Source: Marivita sp965656765 (GTDB taxonomy: Bacteria; Pseudomonadota; Alphaproteobacteria; Rhodobacterales; Rhodobacteraceae). Taken from it: a DNA stretch of 64,000 nucleotides. Numbering within the stretch: position 1 is the stretch's first letter; each line of letters opens with the position of its first letter. This document shows, in pieces, positions 34,661 to 42,855 of this stretch. The translations under genes were made by a program, and so were the position numbers. Where the stretch lies: assembly GCF_965656765.1 (NCBI RefSeq), contig NZ_CBFHLV010000001.1:112503-176502 (forward strand). Reading direction: 5' to 3'. The notes under the pieces are model-generated. The model made no database searches. It was not told where the DNA came from and saw nothing but the letters and a program-made list of their open reading frames with translations.

Positions 34661-34675
34661 TGCAAATCACTCGCA
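34661..34675 (-). promoter_or_regulatory. Mur/Fur-like box upstream of sitA
   Basis: Read toward sitA: TGCGAGTGATTTGCA, an imperfect 7-1-7 palindrome with TGCRANT arms. This layout is typical of manganese-responsive Mur (Fur-family) sites in alphaproteobacteria. It lies 43 bases before the start codon, where binding would block transcription when Mn is sufficient. Confidence 0.55.
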
Positions 34676-34789
34676 ATCAGGTAGAAACGGTATTCCGAGC
34701 CGCAAGAGGGACACGGAAAAAATCCCAGAACGGCCGAAGCCGAAATCTGGAAATACATTATGTTTTCCGGCGATATTTCTGGAGATCAG

Positions 34790-34865
34790 TGGTGAGCCGT
34801 GCAGGGTTCGAACCTGCGACCCACTGATTAAAAGTCAGTTGCTCTACCAACTGAGCTAACGGCCC
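34790..34865 (-). tRNA. tRNA-Lys (anticodon UUU)
   Basis: 76 bases including the encoded CCA. The acceptor arms GGGCCGT and ACGGCTC pair with one G-U. D-arm TAGCTCAGTTGGTAGAGCA, anticodon loop CTTTTAA on the stem ACTGA/TCAGT, and T-arm GCAGGTTCGAACCCTGC are all standard. Confidence 0.97.
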
Positions 34866-35004
34866 ACTGGCGCGCTGTCTAGAAAGACGCACCGGAGTGG
34901 TCAACCCCCAAAACGGCAGAATTCAAACCAATCTCGAATAATGCCGCAGAGGCAGATGTGCGGCGGACTGGAAAGATACATCACACAAGCGTATATGCCC
35001 GCGC

Positions 35005-35844
35005 ATGATGACCAACGCTTCACGCGATATCGCCTTTATGAAGATGCACGGGCTCGGCAATGATTTTGTCGTGCTGGATGCGCGTGTGCAGCCTGTAGCG
35101 ATGACGGCGACGCTCGCACAGGCGATTGGGGATCGGCACCGGGGTGTGGGATTTGACCAGCTTGCGTTGATCGGGTCGGGCCATGCGGGTGCTGATGCGC
35201 AGTTGACGTTTTATAATTCCGATGGATCGACCGCCGGGGCCTGCGGCAACGCGACACGCTGTATCGCACGGTATCTGATGGACGAAGTGGGTGGGTCGGA
35301 AGTGGTGCTGACTACAGAACGCGGGCGATTGCTGGCACGCGACGCTGGGGATGGGCTGACGTCGGTCAATATGGGGCTTCCGCAGCTTCGTTGGGACGAG
35401 GTGCCGCTTGCGCATGAGATGGACACGTTGGAGTTGCCCATCGACGGCGCGCCGACAGCGACCGGCATGGGCAATCCGCATTGTACTTTTTTCGTGGCGG
35501 ACGCCGAATCGGTAGACCTTGAGGCCCGTGGAGCCGAGGTTGAGCACCACTCACTATACCCCCAGCGCACCAATGTGCAGTTCGCCAGCCTGATCGGCGA
35601 AAACCATCTGCGGATGCGCGTTTGGGAGCGCGGTGTGGGTGTGACGCTGGCCTCTGGGTCGTCGTCTTGTGCGACTGCAGTCGCTGCCGCGCGTCGCGGT
35701 CTGACCGGGCGCAAGGTCAGCATCGACCTTGATGGTGGTCGGATCGAGATTGACTGGCGTGATGACGGAGTTTGGATGACCGGTCCAACCACACATGTAT
35801 TCAGCGGAGCATTCACCGCCAATTGGCTGGAGCAGATCGGATGA
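35005..35844 (+). CDS. dapF: Diaminopimelate epimerase with Ser in place of one catalytic Cys
   Basis: 279 residues, normal length. MHGLGNDFVVLD, YNSDGSTAGACGNATRC (C80, first catalytic Cys) and GNPHCTFF identify DapF, which converts LL- to meso-diaminopimelate for peptidoglycan and lysine. The second catalytic motif, usually ERGxGxTxACG, reads ERGVGVTLASGSSSCAT, so the expected Cys is Ser217 (codon TCT at 35653) and a Cys follows at 222. Either the lineage uses a variant site or activity is altered. The start may be ATG 35008. Overlaps mtaB by four bases. Confidence 0.88.
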   Translation: MMTNASRDIAFMKMHGLGNDFVVLDARVQPVAMTATLAQAIGDRHRGVGFDQLALIGSGHAGADAQLTFYNSDGSTAGACGNATRCIARYLMDEVGGSEVVLTTERGRLLARDAGDGLTSVNMGLPQLRWDEVPLAHEMDTLELPIDGAPTATGMGNPHCTFFVADAESVDLEARGAEVEHHSLYPQRTNVQFASLIGENHLRMRVWERGVGVTLASGSSSCATAVAAARRGLTGRKVSIDLDGGRIEIDWRDDGVWMTGPTTHVFSGAFTANWLEQIG

Positions 35845-37094
35845 GTGCGCCGAAGTTCACCACTCAGGGCTGTCGCCTGAACGCTTACGAGACCGAGGCG
35901 ATGAAAGACCTCGCTGCACAGGCCGGGCTGTCAAACGCCGTTGTCGTGAACACCTGCGCCGTGACAGCCGAAGCTGTGCGCAAAGCCCGGCAAGAGATTC
36001 GCAAGCTGCGCCGGGACAACCCGGATGCCAAACTCATTGTGACAGGCTGTGCCGCGCAGACAGAGCCTGAGACTTTTGCCAAGATGGCCGAAGTCGATGC
36101 GGTGATCGGCAATACCGAAAAGATGACGCCTGATACGTGGCAGGGGCTGACGGCGGACTTCATTGGAGAGACCGAGGCGGTGCAGGTCAACGACATCATG
36201 TCGGTGACAGAAACCGCACAGCATCTGATCGACGGGTTTGGCACGCGGTCTCGCGCTTATGTGCAGGTTCAGAATGGCTGCGATCATCGCTGCACGTTTT
36301 GCATCATCCCCTATGGTCGCGGCAATTCGCGGTCCGTGCCTGCGGGTGTGATCGTGGATCAGATAAAGCGGTTGGTGGACAAAGGATTTAACGAGGTGGT
36401 GCTGACCGGGGTGGACCTGACCTCTTGGGGGGTTGACCTGCCCGCGCACCCCAAGCTGGGTGATCTGGTGATGCGCATCCTGAAGCTGGTGCCGGATCTG
36501 CCGCGCCTGCGGATCAGTTCCATCGACAGCATCGAGGTGGACGAAAACCTGATGCAGGCGATTGCGACCGAACCGCGCCTTATGCCACATCTGCACCTGA
36601 GCCTCCAACACGGGGACGATTTGATCCTGAAGCGCATGAAGCGTCGTCATTTGCGCGACGATGCGATCCGCTTTGCCGAAGAAGCACGCGCGCTGCGACC
36701 GGACATGACCTTTGGCGCAGATATCATCGCGGGCTTCCCGACCGAGACCGAGGCGCATTTCGAAAACTCGCTGAAGCTGGTCGAAGAGTGCGCCCTGACC
36801 TGGCTGCACGTGTTCCCGTATTCCCCCCGTGAAGGCACCCCGGCTGCGCGGATGCCAGCGGTTGATGGGCGCGCGATCAAGGATCGTTCCGCACGCCTGC
36901 GAGCCGCTGGAGTGGCAGCTGTTGCGCGGCATTTGGCCGAACAGCAGGGCCGCACCCATCGGGTGTTGATGGAAGCGCCAGATATGGGGCGGACCGAGCA
37001 GTTCACTGAAGTACGGTTTAATGCCGTCCAACCGGTTGGCCAAATTGTGCAAGCGACGATCACAGGCAGCGACGGGCATCAACTGGTTGCGTGA
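35841..37094 (+). CDS. mtaB: tRNA t6A37 C2-methylthiotransferase
   Basis: 417 residues from ATG 35841, overlapping the dapF stop. The N-terminal domain has GCRLNAYETEAM and VVNTCAVT (cluster Cys). The radical-SAM site is NGCDHRCTFCIIPYGRG (CxxxCxxC), followed by SIDSIEV and LSLQHGDD. It methylthiolates t6A37 of certain tRNAs. Distinguished from MiaB and RimO by the GCRLN start and NTCAVT. Confidence 0.92.
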   Translation: MSAPKFTTQGCRLNAYETEAMKDLAAQAGLSNAVVVNTCAVTAEAVRKARQEIRKLRRDNPDAKLIVTGCAAQTEPETFAKMAEVDAVIGNTEKMTPDTWQGLTADFIGETEAVQVNDIMSVTETAQHLIDGFGTRSRAYVQVQNGCDHRCTFCIIPYGRGNSRSVPAGVIVDQIKRLVDKGFNEVVLTGVDLTSWGVDLPAHPKLGDLVMRILKLVPDLPRLRISSIDSIEVDENLMQAIATEPRLMPHLHLSLQHGDDLILKRMKRRHLRDDAIRFAEEARALRPDMTFGADIIAGFPTETEAHFENSLKLVEECALTWLHVFPYSPREGTPAARMPAVDGRAIKDRSARLRAAGVAAVARHLAEQQGRTHRVLMEAPDMGRTEQFTEVRFNAVQPVGQIVQATITGSDGHQLVA

Positions 37095-37240
37095 TCCGGC
37101 CATTTGCATTCCCGTAAGGGGAAACAAACGATTCGTCCGCGCATCGGACGCGCGATTCTAGCGCAACGCCACGTCTCTCCTGCCGGAAAAATGAACGGCT
37201 GCCAATTGCACCGGTTCGACAATTCCGCCAAAACCGCAAA

Positions 37241-37936
37241 ATGACTGATCAATCCCGCGCGCTCTGCGTCCATCTTCTGACTGCCACCGGGGCCGTCTTT
37301 GCCATGCTGGCGCTGTTGGCGGCCGCGCAGGAAAAGTGGTCAATCATGTTTCTGTGGCTGGTGGTTGCCTTTGCCGTGGACGGCGTGGATGGCCCGCTGG
37401 CGCGGAAATACGATGTGAAAACCAATTCGCCAAGGTTTGACGGGGTGCTGCTTGACCTGATCATCGACTACCTGACTTACGTTTTCATCCCGGCCTTTGC
37501 GCTGTTTCAATCCGGTCTATTGCCGGGTTGGACCGGCTGGTTCGCAATTATCGTGATCACCTTTGCGTCGGCCATGTATTTCGCGGACAGCCGGATGAAG
37601 ACGACCGACAATTCGTTTCAGGGCTTTCCCGGCTGCTGGAACATGTTGATCCTCGTTCTTTTCGCGATTGAACCAAATTTTTGGGTGTCGCTGGCTTTGG
37701 TCGCCATCCTTGCTGTTGCGATGTTCTTGCCACTGAAATTCATTCACCCGGTCCGCACAGAGCGCTGGCGCAGCGTGTCGTTGCCAATCGCGCTGGCCTG
37801 GACGTTTTTCGCAGGATGGGCCGCATGGGTTGATTTCCACCCGGAAAGCTGGGCGCATTGGGGACTGGTGGCCACGTCGATCTACCTGATCCTTGTAGGT
37901 ATCATTCAACAGATTGTACCAACACGCAGCCAGTGA
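37241..37936 (+). CDS. pcs: Phosphatidylcholine synthase
   Basis: 231 residues, about eight membrane helices. The CDP-alcohol phosphotransferase motif is D50-G-x2-A-R55-x12-G68-x3-D72-x3-D76, with the 12-residue spacing typical of Pcs. It condenses CDP-diacylglycerol with choline to phosphatidylcholine in the inner membrane. Common in alphaproteobacteria. Confidence 0.9.
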   Translation: MTDQSRALCVHLLTATGAVFAMLALLAAAQEKWSIMFLWLVVAFAVDGVDGPLARKYDVKTNSPRFDGVLLDLIIDYLTYVFIPAFALFQSGLLPGWTGWFAIIVITFASAMYFADSRMKTTDNSFQGFPGCWNMLILVLFAIEPNFWVSLALVAILAVAMFLPLKFIHPVRTERWRSVSLPIALAWTFFAGWAAWVDFHPESWAHWGLVATSIYLILVGIIQQIVPTRSQ

Positions 37937-37971
37937 TTGCCTTCGACGGCAAACCAGACCATGGCTGAGCC

Positions 37972-38895
37972 ATGTTCGTTCCAAAAGATCAAAACCCGTT
38001 ACTTGCGGCGCTTCTGACGCTGCTGGCCTCGGGCTTTGTCGCGGGAACCACGTTGCTCGCCAAGATGCTTGGGACAGATGTTCTGGGGCCTGCCTTGAAC
38101 CCGCTGCAGATCAGCCAAGGACGGTTTGTCTTTGCGTTTCTGGCCTTCGCTGTGGCCGCGTTGGTGATGCGGATGCAATTCACCGAAATTGCTTGGAAAA
38201 CACACACGTTGCGAGTGGGATTCGGATGGGGCGGAGTGACGCTCATGTTTGCCGCCGCTACATTTATCCCGCTGTCGGATGCCACGGCGATCAGCTTTCT
38301 GAACCCGGTCATTGGTATGTTGCTGGCCATTCCGCTGTTGGGTGAACGGGTTGGGCCGGTACGGTTGTCGGCAGCGGCGATTGCATTGCTCGGAGCGATG
38401 ATCCTGCTGCGCCCCACGCCGGATGCGTTCCAGCCAGCAGCGCTGTTGGCGCTTGGGGCAGCAGTGTCACTTGGGTTCGAAGTGATCGTGATCAAGCGCT
38501 TGTCCGGGCGCGAGGGGCCATTGCAGATCTTGTTGCTCAACAACGTGATCGGTGTCGGAATCGCATCAGCCGCCGCCATCTGGGTGTGGATTGCACCGAC
38601 GCCAGAACAATGGATGGCGCTTGCAGGGATCGGTCTTTTGATGGCCTCAGCGCAGACGTGCTTTATCAACGCGATTGCTCGCGCTGATGCGAGCTTTGTC
38701 GGGCCGTTCTTTTACGCCACACTGGTATTTGCAGCGCTTTACGACTTTGTCGTTTTCGGCGTGCGGCCTGATGTGGTGTCGGTGATCGGAACGTTAATTA
38801 TCTTATGTGGTGCAGGCCTTTTGATGTGGCGCGAAGGCCGGATCAGGCCTTCAGCCGGTAGCCCCGTCGGAAAAATGACCACGCCAAAAGATTGA
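37972..38895 (+). CDS. DMT-superfamily (EamA) transporter
   Basis: 307 residues, ten membrane helices in two EamA repeats: first repeat with RFVFAFLAFAVAALVMRM and IPLSDATAISFLNPVIGMLL, second with INAIARADASFVGPFFYATL. Likely a drug/metabolite exporter; substrate unknown. The last 53 bases overlap the end of the ABC-2 permease gene on the other strand. Confidence 0.85.
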   Translation: MFVPKDQNPLLAALLTLLASGFVAGTTLLAKMLGTDVLGPALNPLQISQGRFVFAFLAFAVAALVMRMQFTEIAWKTHTLRVGFGWGGVTLMFAAATFIPLSDATAISFLNPVIGMLLAIPLLGERVGPVRLSAAAIALLGAMILLRPTPDAFQPAALLALGAAVSLGFEVIVIKRLSGREGPLQILLLNNVIGVGIASAAAIWVWIAPTPEQWMALAGIGLLMASAQTCFINAIARADASFVGPFFYATLVFAALYDFVVFGVRPDVVSVIGTLIILCGAGLLMWREGRIRPSAGSPVGKMTTPKD

Positions 38896-39652
38896 TCGCC
38901 AAGGTGCTGGCCAGTGCGATGGCTGCGCCCAGCATTGGGCTGCTGTCGGACACACCGATCATGCCCCAGCGCACCCCGTCAATCAGATAGAAGACTGGGT
39001 TGGCATGGGTGATATCATTCAGCAGCGGCGGCAACGCATCGACCGAGTAAAACGTGCCGGACAAAAACGCGAGCGGTGTAACAACGAAGTTCGTGATCGC
39101 AGCCATCTGATCGAATTTCTCGGCGTAGATGCCAGCGACCATGCCTGTCCCTGACAAAAGCGCGGCCCCGATAATGACGAAATAAAGCGCAGTCATCGGG
39201 TGCTGCGGCACTATGCCGAGAAACACCCAGAGCGCTACAGCAATAGCAACCGCCACCATTAGTCCGCGTGCGACCCCACCAGCGAGATAGCCAAGGACCA
39301 ACTCACCGGCAGAGAGCGGCGGCATCAGGGTATCGACGATATTGCCCTGTACTTTGGACACAACGATCGAAGACGATGTGTTCGCAAAGGCGTTCTGGAT
39401 CACTGTCATCATCAGAATGCCAGGCGCAATGAATGTGGTGAAGCTGACCCCCATCACGTCCCCTCGGCGGGGACCGATTGCGATAGTAAAGATCAGCATG
39501 AACAGCCCTGCCGTGACCAATGGGGCCAGCAGAGTTTGCGTCCACACGTTGAGAAAGCGCAGGATCTCGCGCTTGCCCAAAGTAAAGAGCCCCAGCCAGT
39601 TCACCCGTCCGAAACGGCGTTCGTTCGCGATCATCCCTCCAGTCTGCTTCAT
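38843..39652 (-). CDS. ABC-2 type transporter permease
   Basis: 269 residues, six membrane helices. WTQTLLAPLVTAGLFMLIF, FIAPGILMMTVIQNAF and FLSGTFYSVDALPPLL are ABC-2 permease features (NodJ/drug-export type). No ATPase gene is adjacent in this window, so its partner must be encoded elsewhere. Divergent from gcrA. Confidence 0.85.
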   Translation of the reverse strand: MKQTGGMIANERRFGRVNWLGLFTLGKREILRFLNVWTQTLLAPLVTAGLFMLIFTIAIGPRRGDVMGVSFTTFIAPGILMMTVIQNAFANTSSSIVVSKVQGNIVDTLMPPLSAGELVLGYLAGGVARGLMVAVAIAVALWVFLGIVPQHPMTALYFVIIGAALLSGTGMVAGIYAEKFDQMAAITNFVVTPLAFLSGTFYSVDALPPLLNDITHANPVFYLIDGVRWGMIGVSDSSPMLGAAIALASTLAINLLAWSFFRRGYRLKA

Positions 39653-39771
39653 TGCCGCCCTCTTGCATGTCAGTGCGGGTTGTAACTCGCCCGCGCATGA
39701 TTAGAATAAGGAACGACTTAGAGATTTCGGGCGGCCAACGCAAACGGCCGCTCTTTTTGATGGAGGGCACG

Positions 39772-40356
39772 ATGTCCTGGACCGATGAGCGCGTTGAGAC
39801 GCTGAAGAAAATGTGGGGCGAAGGCCAGTCTGCCAGCCAGATCGCCAAGGAACTGGGCGGGGTCACCCGCAATGCCGTCATTGGCAAGGTGCATCGCCTC
39901 GGGCTGTCCAACCGTGCCGGTGCTGCGGGTCCAGCCAAGGCAGAGGCGAAACCTGCACCCAAGGCCGAAGCCGCGCCCAAGCCCAAGGCCGCGCCGAAAC
40001 CTGCACCTGCGCCAAAGCCTGCGGAGCCAGAGGTGCTGATGGAAACCAAATCCGCCACGCCGCCCGCAAGCCCACGTCGGCAGATTATTCCGGCCGGTCA
40101 GCCTTTGCCGCCGCAGCCGTCCGCGAACGAGATCAGTCCCGAGGCATTGGCCAAGGTGAACGCGGTCGAAAAGAAGGCCAAGAAGCTAACGCTGATGGAA
40201 TTGACCGAAAAGACCTGCAAATGGCCGGTGGGTGACCCGGCAACGCCGAACTTCTGGTTCTGCGGTCTGCCCGTGCAACAGGGCAAACCATATTGCGAAG
40301 CACATGTCGGGGTGGCGTTCCAACCGATGAGTTCGCGCCGCGACCGTCGTCGCTGA
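39772..40356 (+). CDS. gcrA: Cell cycle regulator GcrA
   Basis: 194 residues from ATG 39772 (GGAGGG upstream). The helix-turn-helix N-terminus MSWTDERVETLKKMWGEG and AVIGKVHRLGLSNR are diagnostic. A Lys/Ala/Pro repeat linker (about 47-100) leads to a C-terminal domain with TCKWPVGDP, FWFCGLP and YCEAHVGVAFQP. GcrA works with sigma70 at promoters methylated by CcrM to time S-phase genes. Confidence 0.95.
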   Translation: MSWTDERVETLKKMWGEGQSASQIAKELGGVTRNAVIGKVHRLGLSNRAGAAGPAKAEAKPAPKAEAAPKPKAAPKPAPAPKPAEPEVLMETKSATPPASPRRQIIPAGQPLPPQPSANEISPEALAKVNAVEKKAKKLTLMELTEKTCKWPVGDPATPNFWFCGLPVQQGKPYCEAHVGVAFQPMSSRRDRRR

Positions 40357-40380
40357 GGCACATTTACGACTCTAAAATCA

Positions 40381-40404
40381 GGGGCGGATCCACCGCCCCT
40401 TTTT
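40381..40404 (+). terminator. Intrinsic terminator after gcrA
   Basis: 7-bp GC stem GGGGCGG / CCGCCCC, 5-base loop, then TTTTT, 25 bases after the gcrA stop. It lies between the convergent ends of gcrA and the GNAT gene. Confidence 0.9.
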
Positions 40405-40424
40405 ATTGGCCAATGGAATGTCTT

Positions 40425-40964
40425 CTACCAATAATCTGGATGATCCAGTGCTGGCGCACATAGCGCAGGCTTTGGCAGAGGGGTCAGTGCGGTATCTGAC
40501 AGGGATTGCGCGATCCAGCCCTCTGGCATGCTGAGGGGCTGAGGCGCGGGCACCATCTGCGTTGTGACAGGCGTAAAGCCGACACGCCCATAAAAATTCG
40601 GATCTCCGTAGGTGACTGCGACAGCCACACCTTGGGCTTTCAAATCCTTTAGCGCATGGGTCAAGAGCTTTTGCCCGACACCTTGGCCTTGGTGCGCCGT
40701 CGCTACTGCCATGGGCGACAAAAGAAACACCTGCCGAGGATCATCCGCAAAGCGCATTTGCGTAAAAACAGCGCAGGCGCAGAGCGCATCGTCCTGATGC
40801 GCCGTATAAATATGAAGATCATCTTTGGGTGTTATGTTCAACAAATCACGCACGAGATGGTGGATCACAGCGCCCTCTTCCGCACCTTCCGAGTCTGTGA
40901 ACGTATCTTTGAAAAGCTGGGCAATCGTGTCGTCTTGGTTCTTTGAAGAGTTCGAAATCTGCAC
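40425..40964 (-). CDS. GNAT family N-acetyltransferase
   Basis: 179 residues from GTG 40964, with AGGAAG upstream. The acetyl-CoA site is VATAHQGQGVGQKLLTHAL (Q/RxxGxG/A motif A), with FLLSPMAV before it and YGDPNFYGRVGF after. Resembles YhbS-like acetyltransferases. Substrate unknown. Its first 100 bases overlap the out-of-family tail of the Dabb ORF. Confidence 0.85.
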   Translation of the reverse strand: MQISNSSKNQDDTIAQLFKDTFTDSEGAEEGAVIHHLVRDLLNITPKDDLHIYTAHQDDALCACAVFTQMRFADDPRQVFLLSPMAVATAHQGQGVGQKLLTHALKDLKAQGVAVAVTYGDPNFYGRVGFTPVTTQMVPAPQPLSMPEGWIAQSLSDTALTPLPKPALCAPALDHPDYW

Positions 40965-41296
40965 GTATTCTTCCTGTCGCTGGACCGATCAACTGTCGTA
41001 ATCGAGATCATGTTTCCAACGGCGCCGCCTGTGCACAAGTCACAAAGCCGCGCGCCGAAAATTTTGTGGGTTGGATGAACAGCATAATGGTCCAAGGCTT
41101 TGCCATCACGGAACCGAATATTGAATCCATCAGTCACACCCTGCGATTTGGCGTCGAAATTGCGATCTTGTCCTTGGTTGAACCCCGCAACGCCCTCGAG
41201 TGTCAGGTTGAACTGTTGAAGGTCCGATAGGATCGCTTGACCTGCATCATCGGGCATATCCGCGCGAAACTCGTAGAATACGCGGTGAAGGATCAT
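40865..41296 (-). CDS. Dabb (stress-responsive alpha/beta barrel) protein with unusual C-terminal extension
   Basis: 143 residues from ATG 41296. The first 100 or so residues read as a Dabb ferredoxin-like barrel: MILHRVFYEFRADMP, GFNQGQDRNFDAKSQGVTDG and HYAVHPTHKIFG. The family normally stops near here; this frame continues for some 37 basic residues into the GNAT gene in another frame, ending at 40865. The extension may be a real overlap or the result of a lost stop. Function of the family is unclear. Confidence 0.7.
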   Translation of the reverse strand: MILHRVFYEFRADMPDDAGQAILSDLQQFNLTLEGVAGFNQGQDRNFDAKSQGVTDGFNIRFRDGKALDHYAVHPTHKIFGARLCDLCTGGAVGNMISITTVDRSSDRKNTCRFRTLQRTKTTRLPSFSKIRSQTRKVRKRAL

Positions 41297-41382
41297 GACA
41301 CCCACTTGTGGCAAACCAGCCCTTGCGGGAGGCATGACGATCTGGGCTTTCGTCGTGGGATACAAGAGATTATACGCGGCAC

Positions 41383-42744
41383 ATGTCACAGAACCCCCCT
41401 TCCTTGCGTCCTGATCTGGCCCCATCAGCCAAGATCACAGATGCGTCCCGTGCAGGCCAGCCGACAATCGGCATGGTATCACTTGGCTGCCCCAAGGCGC
41501 TGGTCGATAGCGAACGCATCCTCACGCGGTTGCGCGCCGAAGGGTATGGGATCAGCCCGAACTATTCCGGGGCCGACGCCGTGATCGTGAATACCTGCGG
41601 TTTTCTGGACAGCGCCAAGGCCGAAAGCCTTGATGCCATCGGTGAAGCACTGGCCGAAAACGGTCGGGTAATCGTGACGGGCTGTCTTGGGGCCGAGCCA
41701 GAGTACATCACTGGCGCACATCCCAAGGTTCTCGCGGTCACCGGCCCACATCAGTACGAACAGGTTCTGGACGCAGTGCATGCAGCTGTACCGCCTGATC
41801 CTGATCCGTTTATCGACCTGTTGCCAGCAACCGGGGTCAGCCTAACACCTCGCCATTATAGCTATCTCAAGATTTCCGAGGGCTGCAATCACAAGTGCAA
41901 GTTCTGCATCATCCCCGACATGCGCGGGCTACTGACTTCGCGCCCGGCCAAAGCTGTTCTGCGCGAAGCGGAAAAGCTGGTCGAAAGCGGCGTGCGCGAA
42001 TTGCTGGTGATCAGTCAGGACACCTCGGCGTATGGCACCGATTGGAAGGACAGGAACGAGAAATTCCCGATCCTGTCACTGGCTCGAGATCTTGGATCTT
42101 TGGGGGCATGGGTACGGATGCATTACGTTTATCCCTACCCACACGTGCGGGAATTGGTGCCATTGATGGCCGAAGGCTTGGTTCTGCCCTACCTCGACAT
42201 TCCGTTCCAGCACGCCCATCCCGAGACGTTGAAGCGTATGGCACGCCCGGCCGCTGCAGCCCGGACGCTGGACGAGATCGCGGCATGGCGTGACGTGTGT
42301 CCTGATATTACGCTGCGCTCAACCTTCATTGTTGGTTATCCCGGCGAGACCGAGGATGAATTCCAGACGCTGCTCGACTGGATGGACGAGGCGCAATTGG
42401 ACCGCGTTGGGTGTTTTCAGTACGAAAACGTTGATGGCGCGCGATCCAACGCGTTGCCGGATCATGTGCCGGACGAAATAAAGCAAGACCGTTGGGATCG
42501 GTTCATGGAAAAAGCGCAAGCGATTTCCGAGGCAAAGCTGGCGGCGAAAGTGGGTCAGCGGATGAAGGTAATCGTCGACGATATCGACGAAGACGGCATC
42601 GCCACCTGCCGCACCAAGGCTGACGCCCCCGAAATCGACGGGAACCTGTTCATCGACGAAGGCACAGACGGTTTGACCGTCGGCGGCATCGTCGAAGTCG
42701 AGGTCGATGAGGCGGGTGAATACGACCTTTGGGGACGGCTTTGA
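41383..42744 (+). CDS. rimO: Ribosomal protein S12 methylthiotransferase
   Basis: 453 residues. SLGCPKALVDSE and IVNTCGFLDSAKAES in the N-terminal cluster domain, radical-SAM CNHKCKFCIIP, LDIPFQHAHPETLKRM, and a C-terminal TRAM domain. It methylthiolates Asp88 of ribosomal protein S12. The pattern is RimO, not MiaB. Divergent from the Dabb gene. Confidence 0.95.
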   Translation: MSQNPPSLRPDLAPSAKITDASRAGQPTIGMVSLGCPKALVDSERILTRLRAEGYGISPNYSGADAVIVNTCGFLDSAKAESLDAIGEALAENGRVIVTGCLGAEPEYITGAHPKVLAVTGPHQYEQVLDAVHAAVPPDPDPFIDLLPATGVSLTPRHYSYLKISEGCNHKCKFCIIPDMRGLLTSRPAKAVLREAEKLVESGVRELLVISQDTSAYGTDWKDRNEKFPILSLARDLGSLGAWVRMHYVYPYPHVRELVPLMAEGLVLPYLDIPFQHAHPETLKRMARPAAAARTLDEIAAWRDVCPDITLRSTFIVGYPGETEDEFQTLLDWMDEAQLDRVGCFQYENVDGARSNALPDHVPDEIKQDRWDRFMEKAQAISEAKLAAKVGQRMKVIVDDIDEDGIATCRTKADAPEIDGNLFIDEGTDGLTVGGIVEVEVDEAGEYDLWGRL

Positions 42745-42855
42745 CGTTTTGACATCTGCCGACACGGCATGTCGGAAATGCGCGTTCGTTCTGTTTCAAT
42801 GGGCCCTAGTGTGATCCCTGACCGAACGGTTTAGACCACAGGAGAGGCCGCGACT

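Noticed and set aside
37134..37150. CGTCCG-loop-CGGACG hairpin after mtaB
   Set aside because: Short stem, no T-tract; could be chance in GC-rich DNA.
42769..42785. CCGACA-loop-TGTCGG hairpin after rimO
   Set aside because: Only 6 bp and no T-tract, so not called a terminator.
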